DNA from: an uncultured Oscillospiraceae bacterium
Lineage (GTDB): Bacteria > Bacillota > Clostridia > Oscillospirales > Acutalibacteraceae
Reading direction: 5' to 3'
Length of the DNA: 64,000 nucleotides
NCBI GenBank assembly: GCA_900539165.1
Contig: UQAZ01000002.1
Location: 62,001-126,000 of the forward strand
Shown: positions 9,488 through 18,719 of the stretch, in pieces
How positions within the stretch are numbered: position 1 is the first letter of the stretch
Layout: every line of letters starts with the position of its first letter
The notes under the pieces: model-generated
Told to the model about the DNA's origin: nothing
Database searches by the model: none
What the model saw: only the letters and a program-made list of their open reading frames with translations
Program-made: the position numbers and the translations under genes

Positions 9488-9730
9488 TTAAATATCCTGA
9501 AAATACGGTTTCTTGCGAATAGGATTAACTGTCAAAGATTTATGACAATCATTTTTAATTTGCTCCTCAATCCAAGCAACGCACCTATCCAAAATCAAGC
9601 ATTTTGAACATTCGCCACGAAAAATCAGGCTAAGCTCATTCCCGTCAAGCGAGGAAAACTCTACCCATCCCCCGTCACCTTGAATTTTAGGTTGTAAAAC
9701 ATTTTCTACATAGGTTTTAATATCATTCAT
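9488..9730 (-). CDS. NifU C-terminal-like Fe-S scaffold protein
   Basis: About 80 residues resembling the NifU/Nfu C-terminal domain: IQGDGGWVEF followed by a cysteine cluster CSKCLILDRC. Classical Nfu has CxxC only, so the third Cys is a variation. It probably carries or delivers Fe-S clusters, by family analogy. The ATG at 9730 has a GAGG site at normal spacing. An upstream GTG at 9742 overlaps the phosphoglucomutase stop and is the alternative start. Why it lies between two carbohydrate genes is unclear. Confidence 0.7.
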   Translation of the reverse strand: MNDIKTYVENVLQPKIQGDGGWVEFSSLDGNELSLIFRGECSKCLILDRCVAWIEEQIKNDCHKSLTVNPIRKKPYFQDI

Positions 9731-9738
9731 ACTAAGCC

Positions 9739-11388
9739 TCACGCATTAATTACAGAAGAAATAATATTCCTCAAGGCATCAAGACGAGTTTTCGCCTGAG
9801 CCTTGTTTTCATCAACGATTGAATAGTAAACCTTTATCTTTGGCTCGGTGCCACTTGGTCTGACAGCCATCCAAGAGCCGTCGGTAAAAATATACTTTAG
9901 CACATTTTCTTTTGGCAAATCGCCTACACCGACAGAATAATCAATAACTCTCTCGACTCCGTCAAAAGCATTGTTCCCCTTTGCACGAAATTCGCTCATA
10001 AGGCGAGAAATCTTTTCAGCACCGTCTTTACCCTTTAGGACAAAGGAATCGAGGTAATCGAGATAATAACCGTATTCATCATAAATTTCGTTAATTCCGT
10101 CAACAAGCGTCTTGCCCTGATTTTTATACCAAGCTGCCATTTCGCAAATAAGCAGAGAGGAAACAACTGCATCCTTATCACGAGTATGAGTGCCGATAAG
10201 ATAACCGTAGCTTTCCTCATAGCCGATAACAAATTCCTGCTCGCCTGTTCTTTCGTACTTATTAATCTTATCGCCGATATACTTAAAGCCTGTAAGCGTT
10301 TCATCGACACGCAAGCCGTATTTTCTTCCTATATTTGCACCCAAATCCGATGTTACGATAGTCTTAACAAGTGTAGATTTAGAATTAAGGCTGTCCTTTC
10401 TCATAGTCAAGACAAAATTAACAAGCAACGCACCCGTTTGATTTCCCGTGAGTAAAATATATTCACCGTTTTTATCTCTGACAGCAACACCCACTCTGTC
10501 GCAATCGGGGTCTGTGCCGAGTACAATATCCGCATTTTTCTTTTTAGCAATCTCTATGCCCAAAGTAAGAGCCTGTCTGTCCTCGGGATTAGGCGATTTA
10601 ACCGTCGGGAAATTACCGTCAGGGTCTTCCTGCTCCTTTACAACATAAACAATCTTACCCTCAAGTACCTTTCTGACAGGGACATTACCCGTGCCGTGAA
10701 GCGGAGTATATACAATTTTAAGCTCGCTGTGGTTATCATAGACGGACTGAGTTTTTACAGCCTTGATGAATTCTTCAAAAAGTTCCTCGTAAACCCCAAC
10801 AATCATTCCGTTTTTAATATATTCTTCTACATTCAACACGCCGTCATAAATCTTTGAGTAATCGTCTACGGCTTCGATATATGACATTGCTTCTTTTGCG
10901 TCATCGGTACAAAGCTGGCAACCTGTATTATCATAAACCTTATATCCGTTATATTCCTTTGGATTATGAGACGCCGTAATCATAACGCCTGCATTACAAT
11001 GCAAATATCTCGTTGCAAAGGAAAGCATAGGAACAGGAACTTTTTGAAGATAAGCAAAAACTTTAATGCCTTGAGAAGCAAACACTCTTGCAGCATCCCA
11101 CTCAAAGCCGTCAGAATTAAGCCTTGTATCGCAAGCAATAGCAACGCTTATCTCGCCGTCGTATTTATTTTTCAAATATTTTGCAAGCCCGAGGGTTGCC
11201 TTACCCACGGTGTACTCATTCATACGATTTGTACCTGCACCCATAATGCCACGCAAGCCGCCTGTTCCGAATGCCAAATCCTTATAAAATCTATCCTCAA
11301 TTTCCTTTTCGTCAGTTAGAGACGAAAGTTCATTTCGTGTGTTTTCGTCAAAAGTCAGCCAATGGCTGTATTTTTCATTTACTGTCAT
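9739..11388 (-). CDS. pgcA: Phospho-sugar mutase (alpha-phosphoglucomutase/phosphomannomutase)
   Basis: Interconverts hexose 1- and 6-phosphates. 549 residues. The phosphoserine loop TASHNPKEYNGYKVY, the metal loop TDPDCDRVGVAV and the sugar-binding GYEESYGYLIG are all present, matching the long Firmicutes PgcA type. I start at 11388 (GGAGGTGCGGT before the ATG) rather than an upstream ATG. The next genes are a NifU-like protein and alpha-mannosidase, so it may channel released mannose or glucose into central metabolism. Confidence 0.92.
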   Translation of the reverse strand: MTVNEKYSHWLTFDENTRNELSSLTDEKEIEDRFYKDLAFGTGGLRGIMGAGTNRMNEYTVGKATLGLAKYLKNKYDGEISVAIACDTRLNSDGFEWDAARVFASQGIKVFAYLQKVPVPMLSFATRYLHCNAGVMITASHNPKEYNGYKVYDNTGCQLCTDDAKEAMSYIEAVDDYSKIYDGVLNVEEYIKNGMIVGVYEELFEEFIKAVKTQSVYDNHSELKIVYTPLHGTGNVPVRKVLEGKIVYVVKEQEDPDGNFPTVKSPNPEDRQALTLGIEIAKKKNADIVLGTDPDCDRVGVAVRDKNGEYILLTGNQTGALLVNFVLTMRKDSLNSKSTLVKTIVTSDLGANIGRKYGLRVDETLTGFKYIGDKINKYERTGEQEFVIGYEESYGYLIGTHTRDKDAVVSSLLICEMAAWYKNQGKTLVDGINEIYDEYGYYLDYLDSFVLKGKDGAEKISRLMSEFRAKGNNAFDGVERVIDYSVGVGDLPKENVLKYIFTDGSWMAVRPSGTEPKIKVYYSIVDENKAQAKTRLDALRNIISSVINA

Positions 11389-11423
11389 ACCGCACCTCCG
11401 AGAAATATATTTCATTATATAAC

Positions 11424-11451
11424 AAAAGAGGTGAAAAAATCCACCTCTTTT
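11424..11451 (-). terminator. Intrinsic terminator after the MFS transporter
   Basis: A 10-bp stem AAAAGAGGTG/CACCTCTTTT lies between the transporter stop (11476) and the pgcA start on the minus strand. Confidence 0.65.
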
Positions 11452-11475
11452 ACTTAAAAATTATATTTTTTTCAA

Positions 11476-14034
11476 TTATTTCTTAGAAGCTTTCTTAGCA
11501 GCCTTTTCTGCCTTGCGGCGTTCAAGCTCTGCCTTTTCTTCCTCAACAAGTCTTGCTTCCTCTTCAGCCTCTTTTGCTTCAGTTATGGCAACATTTTCCT
11601 TAGCCTGCTCATAGAGAGCCTCGATTTCGTCGAAGTGCTTGAAGTTTTCATTCTGATTAAGAAGCTTCTTAGCGTCAACATAAGGCTTAGCTGCACGGTT
11701 AAACTGTGCGTGCTTATCCATTTCGTCCTTAGAAAGCTTACGAACCTGCTTACGCTCCTCGCTGTACTTCTTAATCTCTGCCTTGAGTCTCTTGTACTCT
11801 TCGGTGTCTTTGTCCTTCTTAGCGATGTGGCTAAGCTTTGCAAGCTCTGCAATCTTATCGTCAAGCTCGTCCTCTTGATTAAAGTACTGCTCGATTGTGT
11901 CGAAGCTAAGTTCCTCAAATGTATTTGTTGAGCCAAAGAACTTGATATATGACTTAACAGCAGAAATCTGTGATTTAGCAAGCTCGATATAGAACTTTCT
12001 GATTTCCTTTTCTTCCTCTGTATGGTTAGGCATAGCCTTTGACTTAGCAAGCTGAGCCTTTGCCTCATCGAGAGAAGTGTTCTTAATTCCGTCAAGACCT
12101 GCCTCAAAAATCTTTGTGTAAGCCTCAAGCTTATGCTTACCTAAGTTAGAATCGAACTTATTAAGCTCGTCAACAACAAACTTTGAAACTTCGATTTCTT
12201 CGTTATATTCGAGAGCCTCTCTGTAAGCCTTTTTAGCTTCCTTGCGTTCCTTCTTGTCGGAAACGTTTTTATACATAGCCTTGCTTACTTCTTTAGGAGT
12301 AGCAACAGCCATTTCTTTAGCATTATTAACAAGGTCAATCATCTCTACGATGTCCTTGTCCTTCATAGCGTTATTACCGTAGTCCTCGAATACTGCACGA
12401 ACCTTGAGTACACGAACATAAGACTTTTGCTTCTTCTCTGTCAAGTCATAGAAGAAGAACGGAATAACATTAAGAGTAGCACCGAGAGCTGCAACAAGTA
12501 CCAATACCTTGAGCAACGGAAGCAAGATTCCGTTTACATCATAAAGAGCAGATGAAGCATTGGTAAAGTTATTCTGACCGTTTGCAAGCTGGTCGGTAAG
12601 CATCTGGGAAATTGTCTGATTTGAACCCGGGAGCATTCTTGACATCAAAGCCGGGTTGCTTGTAACCTCAGCGGCTCTTGCAGCTGTCATACCGTACTTC
12701 TCCTGAAGTGCAGGAAGAACACCTGCTGTGATAAGAGTGATAACGCTGCCGATAGCTGCCACAGCGGCAAACATACCGTCGATACGCTCGCCTGTCTTAT
12801 ACTGCTGATAGTCACGAATATCTGCCTGAATAGACGGGTTAAGAATATGAGCAAATGCACCGACGATACCGTTAAGGTAAAGACAAGCAAGAACTGCCCA
12901 AATTACATAGTTTTTAATGTTTCCGGCTTCGTTGGCAGAACCCATAAAGAACGGATACATACAAAGAATAAATGCGATGTTAAAGAGGTTTGTAACAATC
13001 TGTACCTTTTTCTTACCCCATTTTCTGATACAGAACGGAGCAAGAAGCATACCCCAAAGGGAAGCGTTACCGTATACGGTAGTAATGATAGCGTATGTAC
13101 CCTGTGAGCAAGCACCGCCATAGTTACAAATCCAATAAAGAATATTAGAATAGGCTGTTTCAAGGAAGCCGATCCAAGAAGCAAGAGAAATAATCCAGAA
13201 ATACTTATTCTTAGCTACTTCTCTGAGCGCGTCTGTAAACTTAATTTGAATAACGTGAGTCTTTGCCTGAATAATCTTCTCCTGTGTATTTGCATAAACG
13301 ATAAATACAAGCAATGAGCCGATTACACCGATAACAGGGAATGCAATTCTGTAAACCTTAATATCGGTTTGGTTAGTGTGAAGTAAACCTGCAATAATAG
13401 GAATAATGAGGTTATACACTGTTGGGCCGAAAGAATAAACAACGCTCTTGATAGAAGCAACATCGGCACGCTCCTGTGAGTTAGGAGAAAGTACATGGAT
13501 AAGATTTTCGTAAGCGTCATAGAAGAAGTTATAGAAGAACTGAAGTGCGATATTAAATGCAAGAATTACTACGCACTTAGCAACATACTGAGCTTCTCTG
13601 CCGAAAATCTGTCCGTCGCCAACGATGAGATGAAGCTTATCGTACGGGAACCATACCATCGTTACAAAAATAACGGCACAAGGAATACCCATCCTTAAAA
13701 GATACGGTCTGTACTTACCTGCTTTATTTCGGGTGTTATCGACAATGTTTGCACGAACACCTGTAAGCGGGATACCCGAAAGAATTGCGATAACATACAA
13801 AATGTACATATCTGTGAGACCGATACCAATAGTACCGGACAAGAATACGTTTGTTGCACCCAAGATACAAGGGTAACTCATACAAACGATTAAATAAGCG
13901 CCTATACCGCCAAAAGCGTATGAGGCAATTTCCTTAAAGGACATATATCTGCCCTTTGCCGGCTTTTTCCAATAGTACTTAACATTATTAATTAATGTTG
14001 AAGCCTTTTCGGAAAGCCCTGATTTTTCAGCCAT
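11476..14034 (-). CDS. GPH/MFS-type sugar transporter with long charged C-terminal extension
   Basis: 852 residues from the ATG at 14034 (AAAGGAG before it). Residues 1 to about 530 form a 12-segment transporter of the glycoside-pentoside-hexuronide (MelB-like) type, with the LTGVRANIVDNTRNKAGKYR loop typical of that family. Residues from about 530 to the end are a highly charged, Lys/Glu/Ala-rich region predicted to be helical or coiled coil in the cytoplasm. GPH proteins are usually about 450-500 residues, so the tail is far outside the norm. It lies between phosphoglucomutase and a fucosidase, so it probably imports a glycan fragment. The substrate cannot be read from the sequence. Confidence 0.85.
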   Translation of the reverse strand: MAEKSGLSEKASTLINNVKYYWKKPAKGRYMSFKEIASYAFGGIGAYLIVCMSYPCILGATNVFLSGTIGIGLTDMYILYVIAILSGIPLTGVRANIVDNTRNKAGKYRPYLLRMGIPCAVIFVTMVWFPYDKLHLIVGDGQIFGREAQYVAKCVVILAFNIALQFFYNFFYDAYENLIHVLSPNSQERADVASIKSVVYSFGPTVYNLIIPIIAGLLHTNQTDIKVYRIAFPVIGVIGSLLVFIVYANTQEKIIQAKTHVIQIKFTDALREVAKNKYFWIISLASWIGFLETAYSNILYWICNYGGACSQGTYAIITTVYGNASLWGMLLAPFCIRKWGKKKVQIVTNLFNIAFILCMYPFFMGSANEAGNIKNYVIWAVLACLYLNGIVGAFAHILNPSIQADIRDYQQYKTGERIDGMFAAVAAIGSVITLITAGVLPALQEKYGMTAARAAEVTSNPALMSRMLPGSNQTISQMLTDQLANGQNNFTNASSALYDVNGILLPLLKVLVLVAALGATLNVIPFFFYDLTEKKQKSYVRVLKVRAVFEDYGNNAMKDKDIVEMIDLVNNAKEMAVATPKEVSKAMYKNVSDKKERKEAKKAYREALEYNEEIEVSKFVVDELNKFDSNLGKHKLEAYTKIFEAGLDGIKNTSLDEAKAQLAKSKAMPNHTEEEKEIRKFYIELAKSQISAVKSYIKFFGSTNTFEELSFDTIEQYFNQEDELDDKIAELAKLSHIAKKDKDTEEYKRLKAEIKKYSEERKQVRKLSKDEMDKHAQFNRAAKPYVDAKKLLNQNENFKHFDEIEALYEQAKENVAITEAKEAEEEARLVEEEKAELERRKAEKAAKKASKK

Positions 14035-14064
14035 AAAATCTACTCCTTTATAAATGCTTTGATA

Positions 14065-14093
14065 ATCATAACACAAATTGTTATTAATTACAA
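14065..14093 (-). promoter_or_regulatory. Sigma-A type promoter for the MFS transporter
   Basis: Minus-strand TTGTAA (14088-14093), 17-nt spacer, TATGAT (14065-14070), ending 30 nt before the start codon. Confidence 0.55.
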
Positions 14094-14197
14094 GAAAATT
14101 AGCAAAAATTACAAGATTTTATATCATTTGACATATCAATGTAATTTTTGCCGTTAAAATTCCCGATTTTGCACAGGCAAGAGTCGGGACAGAACAA

Positions 14198-14228
14198 AGC
14201 TGATTTCACAAGAAATGCGAAACCAGCC
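14198..14228 (-). terminator. Terminator hairpin after the GH29 gene
   Basis: A 10-bp stem (14219-14228 with 14198-14207, two G-T pairs) with an 11-nt loop lies just past the fucosidase stop. The T tract is weak on the minus strand. Confidence 0.55.
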
Positions 14229-14248
14229 TTTTATTTAATTACATTTTA

Positions 14249-15628
14249 TCAGCCGTAGAAGCCGATTGATTTGATATGAGGATTTGAACGGCTCTGACGA
14301 ATTACAAACACAGCGCCTGTGTAAGTACCTCTGAGTTTAACAATCTTCTTAGCTCCGATAACAGTACCGGAATAAACTTTTTTGTATCTTCCGCTTGCCT
14401 TTTTAAGGTAAAGGTCAAACTTTTCAACTCTCTGAGACTTACTGATGTCCTCTTGAACAATGAAGTATTTAAGCTTTGACGGATTTGCAAACTTAAATTC
14501 AAGGTATCCCTGATCATCCTTCAGTTCGCCGAACGATTGCTCGATAATCGGATTTGCTGTAATTGATTCAATCTGCTGACCGAGCGCCTTGAGCCTTGAC
14601 ACATCCTTAGAGCAGATAACGCCCTTATCTGTTGGCGGAACATTAAGGAGCAATGTGCAGTTATTGCCGACCGACTTCAAGTAAATATTGAAAAGCTTTC
14701 TTACGCTCTTAACTGTTTTATCGTCTTTTTTATGATAAAACCAACCCTTACGGATAGAAACATCGACCTCAGCAGGATACCAAGCAAGATAAGCATTTTT
14801 CTCAAGTACATTACGAGAACCCAAATCCTCATCCATAGTATCAACCTTTTGGAGTCTGCCTGCGTCGCCCTCTGAGGACTGACTGTTTTTCTCGGTGGAT
14901 TCACATTCCCTGAGAGATGCCGGAACGACGCTGTATTCATTTTTACGAGCCTTACCCGCCTCATTGCCTACCCAGCGAATATCCTCACCGCAGATAGCGA
15001 TATTTGCATTTGGCTGAAGCCTATGAATAGTCTCATAATATCTTTTCCAATCATATGTAAAGGCTTTTGCGTTAGCTCCTTTTGCACCGTCGAACCAAAC
15101 CTCGAAAATCTTGCCGTAGTTTGTTAAAAGTTCGGTAAGTTGATTAACGAAATAATCATTATACTCCGGCGTTGCGTAACACGGCTCGTGCATATCCCAC
15201 GGAGAAAGATAAACGCCGAAATCAATATCGTTTACATAGCAGGCATCGGAAACAGCCTTAACAATATCGGTATGAAGTTTAGTATTCATAACATTAAAAT
15301 CGGTATACTTAGTATCCCAGAGACAGAAACCGTCGTGATGCTTACATGTAAGAATAACGCCCGTAACACCTGCCGCTTTAACAGCCTTAACCCACTGCTC
15401 GGGATTAATCTTTGTAATATCGAAATCCTTAACAGTTTCGGTTGCTGCACCCCACTCACGGTCGTTAGCGGTATTCATGCCGAAATGGAAGAATGCGTAA
15501 AATGGTTTTTCCTGAAGGGTGAGTTGATGTTCGTTAGGCACAATAGAGATATATCTCTGTACCTCCGCATCATTAAGAGGAAAACCGTTATTATCGGTTG
15601 TCCAATTCTTTTCAAGTTTCATTCTCAT
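14249..15628 (-). CDS. Alpha-L-fucosidase, glycoside hydrolase family 29
   Basis: 459 residues. The GH29 barrel is shown by FFHFGMNTANDREWG, ILTCKHHDGFCLW and EVWFDGAKG, with the probable catalytic Asp near residue 179. The C-terminal 90 residues (YLEFKFANPSKLKYFIVQED onward) resemble a discoidin-like beta-sandwich. There is no signal peptide, so fucose removal is likely cytoplasmic. It is on the same strand as, and upstream of, the sugar permease, but a terminator hairpin and the permease's own promoter lie between them. Start at 15628 has AGGTG at suitable spacing. Confidence 0.92.
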   Translation of the reverse strand: MRMKLEKNWTTDNNGFPLNDAEVQRYISIVPNEHQLTLQEKPFYAFFHFGMNTANDREWGAATETVKDFDITKINPEQWVKAVKAAGVTGVILTCKHHDGFCLWDTKYTDFNVMNTKLHTDIVKAVSDACYVNDIDFGVYLSPWDMHEPCYATPEYNDYFVNQLTELLTNYGKIFEVWFDGAKGANAKAFTYDWKRYYETIHRLQPNANIAICGEDIRWVGNEAGKARKNEYSVVPASLRECESTEKNSQSSEGDAGRLQKVDTMDEDLGSRNVLEKNAYLAWYPAEVDVSIRKGWFYHKKDDKTVKSVRKLFNIYLKSVGNNCTLLLNVPPTDKGVICSKDVSRLKALGQQIESITANPIIEQSFGELKDDQGYLEFKFANPSKLKYFIVQEDISKSQRVEKFDLYLKKASGRYKKVYSGTVIGAKKIVKLRGTYTGAVFVIRQSRSNPHIKSIGFYG

Positions 15629-15694
15629 AAAAATTCACCTGTGTTCCTTATGACAAATTATGATATGATAATACCATATATTTGAAATTTAATC

Positions 15695-15732
15695 AACAAA
15701 AAAATACCCTCGCCATAATCTGACGAGGGTAT
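15695..15732 (-). terminator. Intrinsic terminator of groESL
   Basis: Minus strand: a 9-bp GC-rich stem ATACCCTCG/CGAGGGTAT followed by T7. Confidence 0.88.
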
Positions 15733-15771
15733 CTGCATTTATTCAGAGTAAAAATCTACTGATTATCTATA

Positions 15772-17409
15772 TTAGTACATACCGCCCTGTGAAGCTGCCG
15801 CCATAGCTGCTGCCTGTGCCGCATCTGCCTGAGGGTCTTTAATATCGGTAACAAGTGATTCGGTTGTAAGCACCATTGCAGCAACAGAAGCCGCATTTTG
15901 AAGTGCCGAACGGGTTACCTTTGCAGGGTCAACAATTCCCTCCTCGAGCATATCAACATACTCACCGGTAGCAAAGTTATATCCCTTACCTGCTTCGCTG
16001 TTCTTAATCTTGTCGATAATAACCGAGCCTTCCTGACCGGCATTAGCGGCAATCTGGCGAACAGGCTCTTCAAGTGCCTTGAGAACGATATTAACGCCTG
16101 TTTTATAATCTGCGTCATCGGTATCAAGAAGTGCCTGAACAGCAGGAATTGCATTAATGAGAGCAACACCGCCGCCCGGTACGATACCCTCTTCAACAGC
16201 TGCCTTTGTAGCTGCAAGAGCGTCCTCAATACGAAGCTTCTTTTCTTTCATTTCTGTTTCGGTAGCTGCACCGACTTTAACGACTGCTACGCCGCCTGCC
16301 ATCTTTGCGAGTCTTTCCTGAAGCTTTTCTCTGTCGAAATCAGAGGTTGAAGCCTCGATAGCAGTTTTAATCTGTGATGTTCTGGCTTTGATTGCCTCGC
16401 TGTCGCCTGCGCCGTCAACTATAATGGTATTTTCCTTAGTAACCTTAACCTGACGAGCCTGACCGAGCATAGCCATTGTTGTATCCTTCAACTCAAGACC
16501 GAGATCCGATGTAATAACCTGACCGCCTGTAAGAATAGCGATATCCTGAAGCATATCCTTTCTTCTGTCGCCGAAGCCCGGAGCCTTAACGCAAACGCAG
16601 GTAAAGGTACCACGGAGCTTATTAAGAAGAATGGTCTGGAGAGCCTCACCCTCTACATCCTCGGCGATAATTACAAGCTTCTTGCCTGATTTAAGAACAG
16701 ACTCGAGAAGCGGAAGAATGTCCTGAACGGTGGAAATCTTCTTATCGGTAATAAGAAGCATAGCATCGTCGATAACAGCCTCCATCTTATCGGTATCGGT
16801 AACCATATAAGGTGAAATATATCCACGGTCAAACTGCATACCGTCTACAACCTCGCAAACTGTATCGGCTGTCTTTGATTCCTCGATAGTGATAACGCCG
16901 TCTGCCGTTACCTTATCCATAGCCTCTGCGATAAGTGAACCTACATATTCATCAGCGGCTGAAACAGTTGCTACACGAGCAATGTCCTTATTATCCGAAA
17001 CAGCAACGCTCTGCTTTTTGATTGACTCAACAACTGCATCCACGGCACCCTTGATACCGTTTTTAACGGTCATCGGGTTTGCACCTGCGGCAACATTCTT
17101 CATACCCTCTCTTACAAGAGCCTGTGCAAGAAGTGTTGCGGTTGTTGTGCCGTCACCTGCATCGTCATTAGTCTTTGACGATACTTCCTTAACGAGCTGA
17201 GCGCCCATATTTTCAAATGCGTTATCAAGCTCGATTTCCTTAGCGATTGTAACACCGTCATTTGTAATAAGCGGTGAACCGTATTTTTTATCCAAAACTA
17301 CATTTCTGCCCTTAGGGCCGAGTGTAATTTTAACTGTGTTTGCAAGCTTATCAATACCTGCCTGAAGAGCCTTGCGGGCTTCCTCGCCATAAATAATATC
17401 CTTAGCCAT
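15772..17409 (-). CDS. groEL: Chaperonin GroEL
   Basis: 60-kDa chaperonin subunit that folds proteins in an ATP-driven double ring with GroES. 545 residues, full length, with the KITLGPKGRNVVLDKK and DGTTTATLLAQAL ATP-site segments and a C-terminal tail ending GGMY. It lies 17 nt downstream of groES in one operon under a CIRCE operator, and a strong terminator follows. Confidence 0.98.
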   Translation of the reverse strand: MAKDIIYGEEARKALQAGIDKLANTVKITLGPKGRNVVLDKKYGSPLITNDGVTIAKEIELDNAFENMGAQLVKEVSSKTNDDAGDGTTTATLLAQALVREGMKNVAAGANPMTVKNGIKGAVDAVVESIKKQSVAVSDNKDIARVATVSAADEYVGSLIAEAMDKVTADGVITIEESKTADTVCEVVDGMQFDRGYISPYMVTDTDKMEAVIDDAMLLITDKKISTVQDILPLLESVLKSGKKLVIIAEDVEGEALQTILLNKLRGTFTCVCVKAPGFGDRRKDMLQDIAILTGGQVITSDLGLELKDTTMAMLGQARQVKVTKENTIIVDGAGDSEAIKARTSQIKTAIEASTSDFDREKLQERLAKMAGGVAVVKVGAATETEMKEKKLRIEDALAATKAAVEEGIVPGGGVALINAIPAVQALLDTDDADYKTGVNIVLKALEEPVRQIAANAGQEGSVIIDKIKNSEAGKGYNFATGEYVDMLEEGIVDPAKVTRSALQNAASVAAMVLTTESLVTDIKDPQADAAQAAAMAAASQGGMY

Positions 17410-17426
17410 AATCTAAATTCCTCCCA

Positions 17427-17699
17427 TTACTCTACTACTGCAAGAATTTCTTTAACATCGGTAATAGTGTATTCTACACCGTCAAGCTTAACCTGTGTAC
17501 CCGAATACTTACTGATAATAACCTTATCGCCTACCGATACGGTCATTGGATTTTCGTCTGTGCCGGGTCCTACGGCAACTACCTCGCTGATTTCAGGCTT
17601 TTCCTGTGCGGAAGCCGCAAGAATAAGTCCCGATGCTGTTGTTTCCTCTGCCTCGACAGCTTTCAATAATACTCTGTCTGCAAGTGGTTTAATAGTCAT
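17427..17699 (-). CDS. groES: Co-chaperonin GroES
   Basis: 90-residue cap of the GroEL chamber. It starts MTIKPLADRVLLKAVEAEE, with the mobile loop (TTASGLILAASAQEKPE) visible. The ATG at 17699 is chosen because GAGGTGATATT precedes it. A longer in-frame start would read through the CIRCE element. It is followed by groEL. Confidence 0.97.
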   Translation of the reverse strand: MTIKPLADRVLLKAVEAEETTASGLILAASAQEKPEISEVVAVGPGTDENPMTVSVGDKVIISKYSGTQVKLDGVEYTITDVKEILAVVE

Positions 17700-17733
17700 A
17701 ATATCACCTCGTAATAAATTAACAAATTTAATA

Positions 17734-17760
17734 TTAGCACTCTGCATACCTAAGTGCTAA
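17734..17760. promoter_or_regulatory. CIRCE operator (HrcA binding site)
   Basis: TTAGCACTC, 9 nt, then AAGTGCTAA. The consensus second arm is GAGTGCTAA, so there is one mismatch. It lies between the groES promoter and start codon, the standard place for HrcA heat-shock control. Confidence 0.93.
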
Positions 17761-17765
17761 TTACT

Positions 17766-17793
17766 ATTTTAGCAATTTTTCCCTAAAAGTCAA
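17766..17793 (-). promoter_or_regulatory. groESL promoter
   Basis: Minus-strand TTGACT (17788-17793), 16-nt spacer, TAAAAT (17766-17771), directly upstream of the CIRCE element. Confidence 0.7.
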
Positions 17794-17835
17794 TACCTTT
17801 AATAAATTATTCAAAAAATATACATAAAAAACGAA

Positions 17836-17870
17836 TATCGGGAGAATGAAACAATCGCACTCTCCCGATA
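17836..17870 (-). terminator. Intrinsic terminator after the 263-residue membrane protein
   Basis: Perfect 10-bp stem TATCGGGAGA/TCTCCCGATA with a 15-nt loop. On the minus strand a T6 run follows a few bases later. Confidence 0.75.
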
Positions 17871-17915
17871 AGTATATGTAATTAATATTAAGATTTATAC
17901 ATAATAAATTCCGTT

Positions 17916-18707
17916 CTAAAAATCATAGTCGGAAACCATATCGTATGATTCATACACGCTGTCGTCACTGCTGTAAGCAGGTCTTGTATTATCGAGGGTA
18001 AGCTCCTCATCCAAGCCGTAAATCTGTAAATTGCCGTCCTTATCCCACGAGCAATTATAATCGTGATAATAAACGCTTCCATCTGCTCCGAAATACAAAT
18101 CCAGATAAAGGTTATCCTTTTCATACACTCTGTTTTCGTATTCATTCTCGTTAAAATCTCTGACTGCATATCCGTCGGAATTGACAAAAGCGCCAAGCTC
18201 CTCGACAATCTTACCATCCTGATAATATGTAGGAACATAAATTCTGTCGGTAGGTATTCCGAAATAGCTCACCCATCTGCGAGTGTCGAATTTCACAACG
18301 CTGTATGCCTTACCCTTTTTATCGTATACAACATATTTAACAGGATTAATCTTATACACAACAGTACTCGAATATAAAGAATAGTCATTTGCGACCTCTT
18401 TTGCCCTAAGCGGAACGAATACTACGCAGAGGCAAAGAATAAAAACAAACATAACGGAAAGCGCCGTTTTGCGTTTTGAATCAGTCTCAGTCTGTTTACC
18501 CTGACGGGCATTAATTGCAAAGAACATAAGAAACGCAGGCAAGCCGAACAAAACAGAGAAAACCGTCCAAAACACAGGATTGTCCAAGTCTCTTCTTTTA
18601 GCATTAGAGTTTACTGCAAGAGCATAAAACACTCTCAGCAAAATAATTATAACAAAAAGAAGAATAAGCGAAACATAAACTCCGTTACCGATAATCATTT
18701 CAAGCAT
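17916..18707 (-). CDS. Unknown membrane protein, three N-terminal segments and a polar C-terminal domain
   Basis: 263 residues. I do not recognise the family. Hydrophobic segments lie at about residues 10-32, 45-65 and 82-100. The remaining 160 residues are hydrophilic and rich in Tyr and Asp, probably outside the membrane. The C-terminus is strongly acidic (repeated Asp/Ser/Tyr). It starts 12 nt after the neighbouring membrane gene with a GGAGG site, so the two are probably co-transcribed and may act together. Confidence 0.65.
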   Translation of the reverse strand: MLEMIIGNGVYVSLILLFVIIILLRVFYALAVNSNAKRRDLDNPVFWTVFSVLFGLPAFLMFFAINARQGKQTETDSKRKTALSVMFVFILCLCVVFVPLRAKEVANDYSLYSSTVVYKINPVKYVVYDKKGKAYSVVKFDTRRWVSYFGIPTDRIYVPTYYQDGKIVEELGAFVNSDGYAVRDFNENEYENRVYEKDNLYLDLYFGADGSVYYHDYNCSWDKDGNLQIYGLDEELTLDNTRPAYSSDDSVYESYDMVSDYDF

Positions 18708-18719
18708 AACCGTTCCTCC

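Noticed and set aside
11385..11425. Promoter for pgcA (TATAAT on the minus strand)
   Set aside because: A good -10 is present, but no -35 at 16-18 nt. The position overlaps the terminator stem.
11583..12128. Long reverse-frame reading in the transporter tail region
   Set aside because: It is an out-of-frame shadow of the Lys/Glu-rich tail with a Ser/Arg/Leu-biased composition and no ribosome site.
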